Shown: positions 25,319-36,970 of the stretch, in pieces
How positions within the stretch are numbered: the stretch's first letter is position 1
Layout of the letters: each line of letters starts with the position of its first letter
Source: Dreissena polymorpha
Lineage: Eukaryota > Mollusca > Bivalvia > Myida > Dreissenidae
Assembly: GCF_020536995.1 (NCBI RefSeq)
Contig: NC_068360.1
Location: 310,001-374,000, forward strand
Reading direction: 5' to 3'
DNA: 64,000 nucleotides
Program-made: the position numbers and the translations under genes
Notes under the pieces: model-generated
Databases searched by the model: none
Told to the model about the DNA's origin: nothing
What the model saw: only the letters and a program-made list of their open reading frames with translations

Positions 25319-25826
25319 CAAAATTGTCACAAAACCAGGTTTTCATTGTGAAAAAAATCTGATAAAGGGAGACAACTCAAACTGAACTTTTGAAATAAAC
25401 AAACAAAATTAACCCCCTTTGTAAGTTTGTTTTAAAATAAATCTATTTTTAGTCGTGGCGACCTTGACATTGGAGATATTGACGTGATTCTTTGGTGCGA
25501 CACACCGTCCCATGATGGTGAACAAATGTGCCAAATGATTTTAAAATCTCATAATGAATGACATAGTTATAGCCCAGACAAGCTCATTTATGGCTATTTT
25601 TTACCTTTGAACTCAAAGTGTGACCTTGACCTTGGAGATATTGACGTAATTTTTTCGCGCGACACACCGTCTAATGATGGTTAACAAATGTGCCAAATGA
25701 TTTTAAAATCTCACAATGAACGACAAAGTTATGGTCCGGACAAGCTTGTTCCGCCCGCCCGCCAGCCCGCCCGCATTCGCCAATCTAATAACCAGTTTTT
25801 TCCTTCGGAAAACCTGGTTAAAAACA
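25319..25826 (+). mobile_element. AACCAGGTTTTC-ended dispersed element, copy 1
   Basis: Inverted ends are AACCAGGTTTTC (25333-25344) and GAAAACCTGGTT (25808-25819). The core has two tandem units of about 150 bp starting GACCTTGACATTGGAGATAT or a close variant and ending GGACAAGCTYRTT. A GCCC/GCCA-rich tract (25753-25780) precedes the tail. The copy at 51258-51936 has three units. No coding capacity. Confidence 0.85.
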
Positions 25827-26655
25827 GTTAACATCACAGAAATAAATTACAAACAAAAGTTTTGTTTTCTTCTCTTTCACACATACACACAGAATACATA
25901 TCAACATACCAAATGTGGTTTGGGCTTTTACATCAGTCTGTCTGCCTCTCTTGTCTCACTGACTCGTGATGGTTAAAACTGCAACATAAGATTTATGGTG
26001 CACAATAGAAAGAGCGTGATTACTGCATATAGGACTTGCAAAATGGAAAAGCACAGTACTCTCCCAAATACAGGTTTATACACAAAACCTCCAAACAAAG
26101 TATTTACAAACAGAGCAATACCCATTTGCAATCAATTCAAAAGTACATAATAACTACAAAAAATGTACAAAAATGTATTTCATGTTTAATACAACTTAGT
26201 TCTAACCTGGTAAGAAGAAATACAAATGAAGATATAAAAATCTGCAGCTCAAGCAAAAACTGACCGCTGACACTTTGACTGCCCATAACACAATGCAAAA
26301 AAGAGAGGGAAAAATAATCTGGCTGAACAGGTTTTAAAATCAATCAACTGTTGTAATTGGTCACAGTGGTCACCTGACTGAGTTGATTTAAAGTCAGTCA
26401 ACTATGACATTTGGTCACAGTGGTCAAAGATAGATAATTGACTGATAGAATTATTGGAAATTCTACCTGGTTACACAGTTACAGTGTTTTTATAGTCATT
26501 CAAAGCTTTCAATTAATCTTCACCAATCATCATTCCCCAGTACTAATCCTGTTTTAATCAACCTGTAATAGATGAGTTGGCATATGATGACCACAAATCT
26601 TCAAAACACTTGTTGTAGCACATGTAGTGTTAGGTAGGAAAATAAATTGTACTTA
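25827..26655. other. spacer with one imperfect tandem pair
   Basis: The only structure is a 60-bp imperfect duplication at 26340-26430 (TTGGTCACAGTGGTCA in each copy). No gene is recognised. Confidence 0.45.
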
Positions 26656-26661
26656 ATATGT

Positions 26662-27842
26662 CAGAGGCGTATCCAGAATTTTTTCAGAGGGGGGCCTCAA
26701 CAGGGGAGGGTGCGGGAGGGGTGTTGATTTTTTTTTAAACGGCACCTTGAAATGATGCGATTTCCTGCTATATAATCAGCATTTTGCATGATAAAAGTGC
26801 ATGTAAAACAAATAAGAACTTGAGTTCACACATCAAGTGTGACAGACACACGGACAGACAGACACACAGGGGTAAATCAAATGTCTCTCAAACCACTAAA
26901 GTGGTGGGAGACATTATCTTTATCCATAACTGTTTTAACGGAGTTAGATGGGTGGACCTCCTATTGAACCTTGTTGGATATCCTACTAGGTCAACTTGGG
27001 TACAACATTAAAATGTTTATGTCCATGTCCCTATGAATGGAAAGCAGGCACACAGCGGACAACCTGTCCTGACCCATTGATGATCTGAGTGTTGTCTAAA
27101 CAAGTCCTTGGGCACTGATACTCCTTTCACACTCGCATGATGTGACAGGGAACACACATGATATGGACAAAACAGTGTAAATGATGGGGTACAGCTGGGA
27201 ATCACAATGCGCAACAGAGCTCTGAAGGGAAGTAGGTGGATTGGTTACACCTTTCCACCTAGCCTGCCATATAAAGTGCAACTCGGCAGGGAGGGACTGA
27301 GGGGAAGGGAGATCATCATTGAACCATTCAAGGTCACTAGCACTGACAGGAGAGGATCACATTTGTTCAGGTATAAACTTCAATCCCATGGCTGCCTTAG
27401 TCTGCAAATCACTGAATCGGGTGTCCATTTCGTTCACAAAAGTGTCAACAAAGGAAGTCGTTAGGTTGCTTGTGTAGTTTAATTCGGGTGTTGCTGCCTC
27501 GATATTGTCACGCTTTAAGAAAATGATTAAGTTTCATATAGCATGATATGATATTCCATCGTTCACAATATTCGTATAGATTATCTAAAGATTTTTGCAA
27601 TCCTTTTGGTGTTTCTGAAAAAATTACAGCATCATCCGCAAACAATAACAAATAAATAGATAGCTGGTCCAACGTGCTCATGTTTTCATTGTTATTACTC
27701 AAAAAGAGTTTGATGTATGATAGGAATTACACAAGTGGATTGAAACTGTAAGGGGCTCATTTTTATTAAAAATCGTGTCTAGCCAGCCAGCTGGGGGGGG
27801 GAGGGCTTTAGCCCCCTAGCCCTCCACCTAAATACGCCTCTG
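26662..27842 (+). mobile_element. hAT-like element with CAGAGGCGTAT inverted ends
   Basis: The left end CAGAGGCGTATCCAG and the right end, whose complement reads CAGAGGCGTATTTAG, lie between ATATGT at 26656-26661 and ATATGT at 27843-27848. G-rich subterminal tracts follow at both ends (GAGGGGGGCC and its complement). The termini resemble hAT elements, but the visible duplication is 6 bp and hAT normally makes 8, so superfamily is uncertain. It holds the tail of another dispersed repeat (26780-26916) and a LINE fragment. No transposase was seen. Confidence 0.75.
27508..27702 (-). pseudogene. non-LTR retrotransposon (LINE) reverse-transcriptase fragment
   Basis: The minus-strand frame reads LSIYLLLFADDAVIFSE, then TPKGLQKSLDNLYEYCERW. 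This is the catalytic FADD box of a LINE reverse transcriptase (usually Y/F-A-D-D) followed by the thumb-side helix LQxSLDxLYEYCxxW of Jockey/CR1/I-type elements. Only about 45 codons are recognisable. After ERWN the expected xVNxxKTK segment is gone and the frame runs to a stop. No endonuclease or RNase H lies nearby. It sits inside the hAT-like element at 26662-27842, so it was either captured or inserted there. It is inactive. Confidence 0.75.
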
Positions 27843-27902
27843 ATATGTTACAGTGCTCTGTTGGTCCTCTGACAGAATAGAAGCCCACTCATGTCATCAA
27901 CT

Positions 27903-28336
27903 AACAAGAGCTGTCAGAAGACAGCGCGCGCAACTATTTCAGTGCTTGACAGTATAAACTAAGCCATCATGGGGAAATTGTTCATATTCAATAAGGTCAA
28001 GGTAATATAGTCATATTCTAAGTGGAAGAGGACCATAATTGAAACAAATTGATCGCTTATGTTTTAAAGAAGTTGTACTTTATAGATGATTCTGAGTTCA
28101 GGTATATTTCCACAATCTATTGAACATTTGTAAAGAAATAAAACAAACTAATAAGATTTTATTTCAAGTTTGATAGCAATAGCTTGGGTAGCATGGTTGG
28201 ACGGTCCTTAAAAAATAAAATAAATATTTGTTGTTCTTTTTTTACCATGTTGGGGGGAGGGGGGGCGGAGGGGTAGGGGGGGTGAAGAGGGGTGTATAAT
28301 GTGGGAGTGTGGTCATTTGTTAAATGATCTTATTAA
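27903..28336 (+). mobile_element. AACAAGAGCTGTCAG family head joined to part of the AACAAGAGCACC family
   Basis: The head AACAAGAGCTGTCAGAAGAC forms the perfect hairpin GCTGTC/GACAGC. From about 28190 the sequence is that of the AACAAGAGCACC family (CATGGTTGGACGGTCC, poly-G tract, GAAGAGGGGTGTATAATGTG, GATGATCTT-like). This is a composite of two truncated relatives. Confidence 0.65.
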
Positions 28337-28812
28337 AACAAGAGCTTATCACAGTAGTGCCAAATCCCCGCCGACATGTGTTTGCTTGTATGATAACATT
28401 TGTTTTAGAGAGTAGAATAATATTTTTAAAACAAATAAAAAGAGATAATTCAAAAACTATGGCTGAAAGAGTTATGGTTCATGTTCACTGCACTTCTCCT
28501 AGTTGCCATCTGTTTATATTTCAAGATTCAAGTAAATCCCTTCAGTAGATTTAGAGGTATGCTCTGGACAAAAATTTACTTTGAAATTCAATTAAGGGAG
28601 ATATTTCAAAAACTAAGGTAGTAAGAGTTATGGTTCTAAGTCACTGCACTACTCCTACTTGCCATCTGTTCATATTTCAAGTTTCAAGTAAATCCCTTCA
28701 GTAGATTTGGAGTTATGCTCTGGAAAAAATTTCGGACGGACGGACAGATGGACGGACAGACGGGACCAATTACTATATCCCCTCCAAAAAAAATTTTGGC
28801 GGGGATAATAAG
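28337..28812 (+). mobile_element. AACAAGAGCTTATC family element with two tandem units
   Basis: The head is AACAAGAGCTTATCACAG, then CCCCGCCGAC near 28365. Two units of about 180 bp follow, sharing AGTTATGGTT, CTGCACT, CATATTTCAAG and AAATCCCTTCAGTAGATTT. A GGACGGACGG tract and TATCCCCTCC lead to GGCGGGGATAATAA, complementary to the CCCCGCC of the head. Confidence 0.8.
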
Positions 28813-28813
28813 A

Positions 28814-30060
28814 AACAAGAGGGCCAAGATGGCCCTAGTTCGCTCACCTGAGAGGAGTCGGTTCATTCAATCTTTACCAAACATCAAACTTGACCTAGAT
28901 ATTGTCCAGACATTTTCACTATATACATATAGAGAAAAATGCCCCTCCCACTGGCAGCCTTTTTTTTTCACCGATCTGGACCATATTCAAACACGTCTGA
29001 GATATCAATAAAACCAATGATTTGACCAACTTTCATGATGATTGGGCAAAAATTGTGACTTCTAGAGTGTTTACAAGGTTTCTCTATAGCCAAATAAGGA
29101 AAACTCCCCCCTCCCCCGGCAGCCATGTTATTCAACTGACCGGAACCATTTTCAAACTCAACTCTCATATCAAGGAAACAAATGTTCTGACCAAATTTCA
29201 TGAAAATTGGGCCAAAAATGTGACTTCTAGAGTGTTCACATGTTTTCACTATATACATATAGAGAAAAATGCCCCACCCACTGGCGGCCATGTTTTTTCA
29301 CCGAACTGGACCATTTTCGAACTCGTCTGAGATATCAATAAAACCAATGTTTTGACCAACTTTCATGATGATCGGGCAAATCTTGTGACTTCTAGAGTGT
29401 TTACAAGGTTTCTCTATAGCCAAATAAAGAAAACTGCATCCCCCCTGGCAGCCATGTTATTCAACTGACCGGAACCATTTTCGAACTCAACTCTCATATC
29501 AAGGAAACAAATGTTCTGACCAAATTTCATGAAAATTGGGCCAAAAATGTGACTTCTAGAGTGTTCACATGTTTTCTCTATATACATATAGAGAAAAATG
29601 CCCCGCCCACTGGTGGCCATGTTTTTTCACCAATCTGGACCATTTTCAATCTCGTCCGAGATATCAATAAAACCAATGTTTTGACCAACTTTCATGATGA
29701 TTGGGCAAAAATTGTGACTTCTAGAGTGTTTACAAGGTTTCTCTATAGCCAAATAAGGAAAACTGCCCCGCCCACTGGCGGCCATGTTTTTCAACGGACC
29801 GGAACCACTTTTAAACTCAACCAACATATCATTAAGACAAACATTTTTACAAAGTTACATGAAGATTGGGCATGAAATGTGACTTCTACAGTGTTTACAA
29901 GTTTTTTCTTTTTTTTGACCTAGTTTTCGACCCGGCATGACCAAGTTTCGAACTCGACCGAGATTTCATTGGGACAAAGCTTCTGACCAAGTTTCATGAA
30001 GATCGGACAATAAATGTGGCCTCTAGAGTGTTAACGAACAAATGTGGACGGACGGACGTA
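28814..30060 (+). mobile_element. AACAAGAGGGCC family element with 334-bp dimeric tandem core
   Basis: The head AACAAGAGGGCCAAGATGG forms a perfect GGGCC/GGCCC hairpin and is followed by CGCTCACCTGAG. The core alternates two related units. TTTCTCTATAGCCAAATAA recurs at about 29072, 29407 and 29741, giving a dimer period of about 334 bp. The phrases CATGATGATTGGGCA and TGTGACTTCTAGAGTGTT mark each half. A GGACGGACGGACG tract ends it at about 30060. The expected tail hairpin is not here; a detached example lies at 40101-40126. Confidence 0.85.
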
Positions 30061-30251
30061 CCAATGAGAGTATACTTATTCAGATTCTGACTTATGAGGT
30101 GCAATTTCGTACAGACTTGACTTCTGTGTAGCACCTTATTGTCCGGTTTTTACGAGCTCTTTATGTCCGTAATTAATGAGGTTTTACTGTCCAACTTTAA
30201 TGAGCTCTTATTGTCCAATTTTATAAAGTTAACTGTCCTTATGATCCTTAA

Positions 30252-30470
30252 CTCATTCAGCCCGGAATGTTTATAGAAAATCTTATACCTTATGAATATG
30301 TATTAGGCTTAATGTTGCAATAAAAAAGGATATTTGAAAAAAAAATGTCTTTGCACAAGGGGAAATATTTATTCTTTGGTCATGCATAAGCAAAGAGTAC
30401 AGCAGCTGTTGGATCTTTTTTGTACTCATTTAAAAAAAAAAGCCAAAATGTGGCACCAGGACTGAATGTG
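30252..30470. mobile_element. TTAA-flanked MITE, 219 bp
   Basis: TTAA at 30248-30251 and 30471-30474 brackets imperfect inverted ends, CTCATTCAGCCCGG and a right end whose complement reads CACATTCAGTCCTGG. The TTAA target points to the piggyBac or Kolobok groups. No coding capacity. Confidence 0.75.
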
Positions 30471-30479
30471 TTAAGGGGT

Positions 30480-31360
30480 GCAACATGATGTAGATCAGAT
30501 TCTAAAGTGTTCAATAGCAGTCTTTTTTCAGATGGTACCTGGGCATTTAAATTCAGGCTGTACTCCCATCTTTACCCCTAATATATGTTTTTGGTGCATC
30601 TGCTGGTTGTTTACCACATACAACTGGGCGTTATCATACATGCAGTTGTTATGACAATTTCTCTTCTGAGTATATTATTAAAGACTTCATCTTCAACAAA
30701 CATTCAGGTATGCTGTATATACATGTATGTAACAACTTAACTTAAACTTAAAATATGTACATGTTGATGCCAAATAAAGCAAGAACTTCAGATTTATATT
30801 TGACAGATCAGTATTGAACTATTGATGCTAGATGCAAACACAATATTAATAGGGGATCCCAGAACCGAACCACTGTGATGGAACTCATTTTAAATACCAA
30901 TGGACCAATAGACCCATCAACTTTTTGTCTTTTTTTTATTTTGCAACTCATAATATTTTGATGCAAAGTGCACCCCTTAAAAATTGATATACTTTTCTTT
31001 ATCCAAAAGCTAATGAGGTGCACCTTAAAGTTTAAATGTACCAACGTTTTAGGTTATGTAATGCAACCCTCAGGTTCTGCACATTCCGGAGGAGGAGGGA
31101 AAACCTATCAATTGCATCATAACCAACTTTGGACTTGTAAACCAGAAGAAAAATACGTTAACTCATTATTTTATTCATAAATCTAGAACCAAAAGAAAAT
31201 CTAACAAAATAATGTATAACATTACAACATTTTAAGAACACATTTTCATTGTGGCTTATTGTGAAAATATTCAGCTGTATGAGATATACATGCATCTAAA
31301 TATGATGTATCTGTATCAACTGGAAAAAAAGACTTGGCATATCTAATGTGACAGGTTTTG
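30480..31360. other. spacer with a diverged GTGCACC repeat relative
   Basis: Around 30930-31045 the words GCAACTCATAAT, GTGCACCCCTTAAAA and AATGAGGTGCACC resemble the 173-bp tandem unit at 34750-36060. Nothing else is recognised. Confidence 0.4.
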
Positions 31361-31364
31361 ACAT

Positions 31365-31650
31365 TTCTATTTGACCTTTGACCTTTTAAAATGACCCTGA
31401 CCTTAACATTTTACCCCTCAAAATGTGACTGTAAATTCACAACTCAATGTGCAGCTTCATGAGTTACACATACATATCAAATATCAAGTTGCTACCTGCA
31501 ATAGTTCACAAGTTATGGCTAATATTAAAGTATTTGACCATTGACCTTTGTGGATGACTTTGACCTATACATTTCATGACTTAATATGTGCAGCTCAATG
31601 AGATACATATGTATGCCAAATATTAAGTTGCTATCTACAACGGCTCAAAA
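31365..31650 (+). repeat. dispersed TGACCTTTGACC / GCAGCTYCATGAG repeat
   Basis: Two tandem units share TGTGCAGCTYMATGAG, ACATATCAAATATCAAGTTG-like text and ACCTTTG tracts. The same family lies at 41950-42166 and 44086-44360. It contains a perfect TGACCTTTGACCT at 31372-31384. Confidence 0.75.
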
Positions 31651-32845
31651 ACACTATTCACTATTCCATATGTTCTTTATTCATCGATAACTGTAAAAAC
31701 TGAAATTAACTAATACAACAAATGTATGGTTGTTAAAGAATGAAGGTTCATACTTAAGGGAAAAATATAATCTAGAAAGTTCCCAAAACGTATATATCCA
31801 ATATTGTAATTTAGAATCAAACATTAATTACGTTCTTTTGATTCTAAAATTGAACAGAGGTTATGACAAAGAAATGGAAATAAATGCGTTTAGTCGTTTA
31901 CAGTACAACTGACGTTAATATTTGAAGATCACAATAGTAATGTCCATTTTTCGACATAATACAACAAAACACTTAATTTTATATATTTTGCATTTCAACA
32001 CAAAGAAAGACGCTATTGGCGCACATTTTACATCGCTAGAAATTTCAGTCAATACCGGTATACATTAGCAGCATATAATACAGCATTCTTTTAATACGTT
32101 ATACATAATAGTTCAACATAAATACCTGTGTTTTCGAAACAAGGTCCTTAAGACGTTTAAAATTGAGTTAATTAATATCAACATTGTTACACATTTAAAT
32201 GGTGTTATATAACACGTGTAATCATGATCATTAGACGAATTTTGCAAAGCTTTTCAAAGATACCGGGCTAAGGTCACATTATAATTTACAACCAGTATCA
32301 ACAAAATGTTTCACAGAAGACAGTTCTCGACCTTGGGGTCAACTACAAACTTACAAATAATTAAAGTTAACAAGAGACATTTACACTCCCTCCAAATCAT
32401 TTATGATTTCCAAAAATAAAAGATTAGGAAAACACACAGCCAAGTTAACATGGGCACAACTATTAATTGCCTTTAAGCAAACAATTTAAACATACATTTG
32501 TGCAAACAATGAATTCTAAATGTTAAAAGGCATTAAATACATCAGATATACAACTTGCATGAACCTTCAAGAAATCAAAACTTCTTCGCATACAGAATGA
32601 TAATACCAGGTACATACAGTTGCTACTTAATAAAATCTAGAAATATTACCATATTAATGTAAGTCTCATGTAAGCACAGTTACATGTACATGTAAAAAAA
32701 TACACATGTTCACATCAACAAAAAATTCAAATACAAATTTTCATCTAAATAAGGTAAGACTAAAGTTTATGATAACAAGGATCAAAATTTACATATTCAA
32801 ACACATAAATTTCAGTCACAGCACATGTTTTACACTCAAAAGTAT
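31651..32845. other. AT-rich spacer, nothing recognised
   Basis: The short frame at 31730-31912 has no recognisable domain. No repeats or inverted ends were noticed. Confidence 0.45.
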
Positions 32846-32849
32846 TTAG

Positions 32850-34560
32850 TTACTGATGCTCAATATGCAAGACTAATTTATGTACACTCTGTTCGAGAAT
32901 TGTCACTGGAGCTGTTCCTCGAATTCTGACCTTCACCCTAATCCTACCTACGAGACCATCCTTATCGGGTGTGACTATAACAACGACAGCAAGAGGCCAC
33001 TGGTTCCTTGGTAACCCTTTGTACTTGATCAACACTATATCGTTCACACCAATATTATGGCAAGCCGAATGCCATTTTTGTCTTAATGAAATGGCAGCAA
33101 TGTACTCTTGTACATCCCAACCGAAACTGTTCAATGAGATACTGTACACGTCTCCATCGTTACTTCAGGAAGAGATCCTCGCGTATGAAGTCTCCGGGTG
33201 GTGGTGCAGGAACATCTGATTTTCCGGTAAGTATGTGGTTTGGTGTAAGTGGTTCTAGTGCACTTGGATCATTTATGTCACATACAGTCAACAGACGACT
33301 GTTGATGATAGCCATCACTTCGTAAAAACAATGTTCGCAATGAAGAGTCATCTAAACGTTCTGGACACAGCAGCAATACAGAGTTCATTACATTTCTAAT
33401 GGTCCTAATTGTCGCTCCCATACACCACGGTAATGGCTAGCACTTGGAGCGTTTAGGAGAAAATCAAAATGTTTTTCTGCAAGATGAGACACAACTTTAG
33501 GCACATCACATTTTGCAAAAAGTTAATTTTTAACACCTATAAAATTAGTTCCTTGGTCTGAGCAGATTTGTCTTACAGTTCCACGAATTGCCACGAAACG
33601 CCTTAAATTGTTTATGAATGCATCGGTTGACATATCATCAAGCATTTCAATGTGCACTGCACGCAAACACAGACACGTTAACAAAAGTCCATATCATTTG
33701 ATTTCTGTACGACCTTGTTTCACCATAAAAGGTCCAAAACAGTCCATTCCACAATGTGTAAATGGTGGGTACTCTTCCACACGGTCACTTGGTAACTCTG
33801 CCATTTTCTGACACTCTATTGGTCTTCTGAGTTTTCTACATTCAACACAATTTCAAATATTGTTAGCTACCACTTTACTCCCACCAACAACCCAATAGCC
33901 CATGCTTTGTAGTTTATTTAGTGTGAAACCTCTGCCTTGGTATTGAATGTTCTGATGCTTTCTTGTACAAACTCTGCATCACAACGATTGAAAATCTCGT
34001 TCATAAATACCTTGTATTTCCCATGGTACTCATCATCTCTGCTGAGTTTTTGTTTACGGTGTGACAACCATATAACAGCTAGGCTTCTGTTATTTGGCAA
34101 TATAAGCCTTTCCTTAAATGGAAGTGGCATCTCTTGGTGTTAATCTTCACGTTGCAGCACATTATCTTTCATTATATTCAGGCAGGTTATGTCATCTTGG
34201 GAAACCTTTAAGTCATGAGTTAAGTCATGTGCTAAGTCTGATTCTAACACCTTAATGGTATCTCATGGAGACTAAGGGGGTAGTTCCTTGATCTTTACAC
34301 GATTGCATGTTGCACTATGATGGAAACTCAACTGGTGGTTACAATACCCAACAATGATCCAGCCCAACTTGGTAAGTACAGCGTAAGGTTGCGCCCCCTT
34401 TCCCTAAACTGTCTGTAGGGGTGCTAGGGCTTGTGGACAGTAATATTCTAACAATAAGCCAACATCACATGACTGTAGAGGTGCCACATGGTCCGCAATG
34501 TCTTTCAGGTGAGGCCACATTAAAGCTGTTTCACGGGTTGGAATGTGCGATCGGTCCACT
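32850..34560 (-). mobile_element. BEL/Pao LTR-retrotransposon pol fossil
   Basis: Parts recognised on the minus strand, from right to left in the window: a protease-end/linker region (about 34260-34540; DVGLLLEYYCPQAL, GKGAQPYAV, LGWIIVG), a pre-reverse-transcriptase segment (33918-34130; PLPFKERLILPNNRSLA), an integrase region (about 33160-33811; AIINSRLLT and LEPLTPNHIL), and the C-terminal DUF5641-like domain (32850-33149; GLPRNQWPLAVV, then KDGLVGRIRVK). The order and these phrases are characteristic of BEL/Pao pol. The copy is broken by several breaks, not all parts of the family are visible, and I found no LTRs. It is old and non-functional. Confidence 0.85.
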
Positions 34561-34749
34561 GGAATGAAATCCCTAGTGTACACGTTGTTTATTTTTAATC
34601 TTTTGTTGGATCAAAACGCTCGTACCATGAGCCCTGTAACATTTTAACAATGAACAATTGTTTTCTCTGACGTCATAGTAGTTTCTGACCAGATGCTTCC
34701 TGGCAACACCCCTGGATCTTCGTGAACAATCACGTAGTCTGAAGAAGAA

Positions 34750-36060
34750 ATGCATTTATGGGCTTTTTTGTCGTCTAAAATAGCGAGCTGCACCCCACGG
34801 TTTTTGAGGTCAAATATATCAATTCCAATTCCAATAATACTTGAATATAAATTTTTTAACTGAATCCAGTGAGGTGCAACTCACTAGTTAAGACTTTCAG
34901 ATGAAATTAAAATTTGAAGATCCACAATTTATGGTCTTACTTGTCGTCTAAAATAGCGAGTTGCACCCCACGGTTTTTGGGGTCAAATATTTCAATTTCA
35001 ATTCCAATAATTCATGAATATAAATATTTTAACTCAAACCAGTGAGGTGCAACTCACTAGTTTAGAATTTCAGCTGAACATAACATTTTAAGATCCAACA
35101 TTTATGGGCGTATTTGTCGTCTAAAATAGTGAGCTGCACCCCACGGTTTTTGGGGTCAAATATTTCAATTCCCATTCCAATAATTATTGAATATAAATAT
35201 TTTAACTCAAACCAGTGAGGTGCAACTCACTAGTTTAGAATTTAAGTTGAAAATAAATTTTTAAGATCCAAACTTTATGGGCTTATTTTTCGTGTAAAAT
35301 AGCGAGCTGCACCACACAGTTTTTGGGGTTAAATATTTCAATTCCAATCATTCTTGAATATAAATATTTGTACTCAAACCAGTGAGGTGCAACTCACTAG
35401 TTTAGAATTTCAGTGAAAATAAAATGTTAAGATCCTAAATTTATGGGTTTATTTGTCGCCTAAAATAGCAAGCTGCACCCCACGTTTTTTTTTGGTGAAA
35501 TATTTAAATTCCATTTCCAATATTTCTTGAATATAAATATTTTTACTCAGACCGGTGAGGTGCAACTCACTAGTTTAGAGTTTCAGTTGAAAATAAAATT
35601 TTAAGATCCAAAATTTATGGGCTTATTTGTCGTCTAAAATAGCAAGCTGCATCCCAGAGTTTTTGGGGTCAAATATTTCAATTCCAATTCCAATATTTCT
35701 TGAATATAAATATTTTAACTCAAACCAGTGAGGTGCAACTCACTAGTTTAGAATTTCAGTTGAAAATAAAATTTTAAGATCCAAAATTTTTGGGCTTATT
35801 TGTCGACTAAAATAGTGAGCTGCACCCCACGGTTTTGGGGGTCAAATATTTCAATTCCAATTCAAATAATTCTTGAATATAAATATTTGAACTCAAACCA
35901 GTGAGGTGCAACTCACTAGTTTAGAATTCCAGTTGAAAATAAAGTTTTAAGATCCAAGAGCTGCACCCCACGGTTTTTGGGGTCAAATATTTCAATTTCA
36001 ATAATTCTTGAATATAAATATTTGTACTCAAACCAGTTGGGTGCAACTCACCAGTTTAGA
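34750..36060 (+). repeat. tandem repeat, 173-bp unit, seven to eight copies
   Basis: GAGCTGCACC (or a one-base variant) recurs at 34785, 34958, 35131, 35304, 35470, 35644, 35817 and 35958. The steps are 173, 173, 173, 166, 174, 173 and 141. Each unit pairs GAGCTGCACCCCAC with an inverted GTGAGGTGCAACTC about 84 bp downstream, so each could fold. Diverged half-units extend to about 36190. Confidence 0.93.
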
Positions 36061-36190
36061 ACACAAATACTACCAATGATTTTGGGTCTTCATTTTTTAT
36101 TTGCAACTGAAATTACATTGAAAGGAGTTTATTTGTAATCTTAAATCGTCAGTTGCACCACACCAATTTTCAGAAAACAGTTCTTTTTGA

Positions 36191-36970
36191 TCCACTGAGT
36201 CACGTTACGCCAAACAAATATTGTTTACGGTCGGCCTGACTCATTTTTTAAATCATGATGTGCTGTATCTGAAACAGTATATGCTCATTCTTTTTGTCGC
36301 GACAAAACACCCAGTGTTAAATATGTGTGGGGTGGAGGGGAGAAGCTCTCAGCATTGATTTCATCTTGCATTCAACCTTACAACGGTCGTCAGATGTTTC
36401 GCGCCCAATGTTTTTCCACCCTGGATGTTTAGCCCTTCGTCGTTTCGCCCTGAACTCGAAGTGGCATTGCTTGGCATGCTTTGCCGAGAATCTTTATCTT
36501 CTATTTACAATAAGACATTGTCGATAAACATTATTGTATTTGTTTAAAAAATGTTTTATGTGTTATTTCATGCGTTCTTATAAATAAACTGTACACAATA
36601 GATGAACAACAAATAAACAATAACAAAATGTAAAAAATGTTGTTTTATTCGAAATAAACGATAGCAAAATGCAATAAATGTTGTTTAATGTGTGTGATTA
36701 AGTTAAAATGTAAGTTTCAAAATAACACAGATAATATAGATATCTATTATATGCAATGTCTGATAATGAAGTAGTAGTGCGATTTTGCTTACTTTTTTCT
36801 TTATTTGCTCTTTCTATTTAGTTGTATGTATACAGTGTATATGTACATTTCTGTATAATAATTTAAGAAAACAACCAAAATAAATTTATGGCACTGGATC
36901 TATTTTTATACTTTTAATTGAAGCTTGTTTTGTTGTAACTTAAGAATTGTCACTTAATATTTATATAATT
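36191..36970. other. spacer, nothing recognised
   Basis: AT-rich. A short tract near 36390-36460 (GTTTCGC, TCGTCGTTTCGCCC) resembles 39060-39125, but it is too short to name. Confidence 0.4.
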
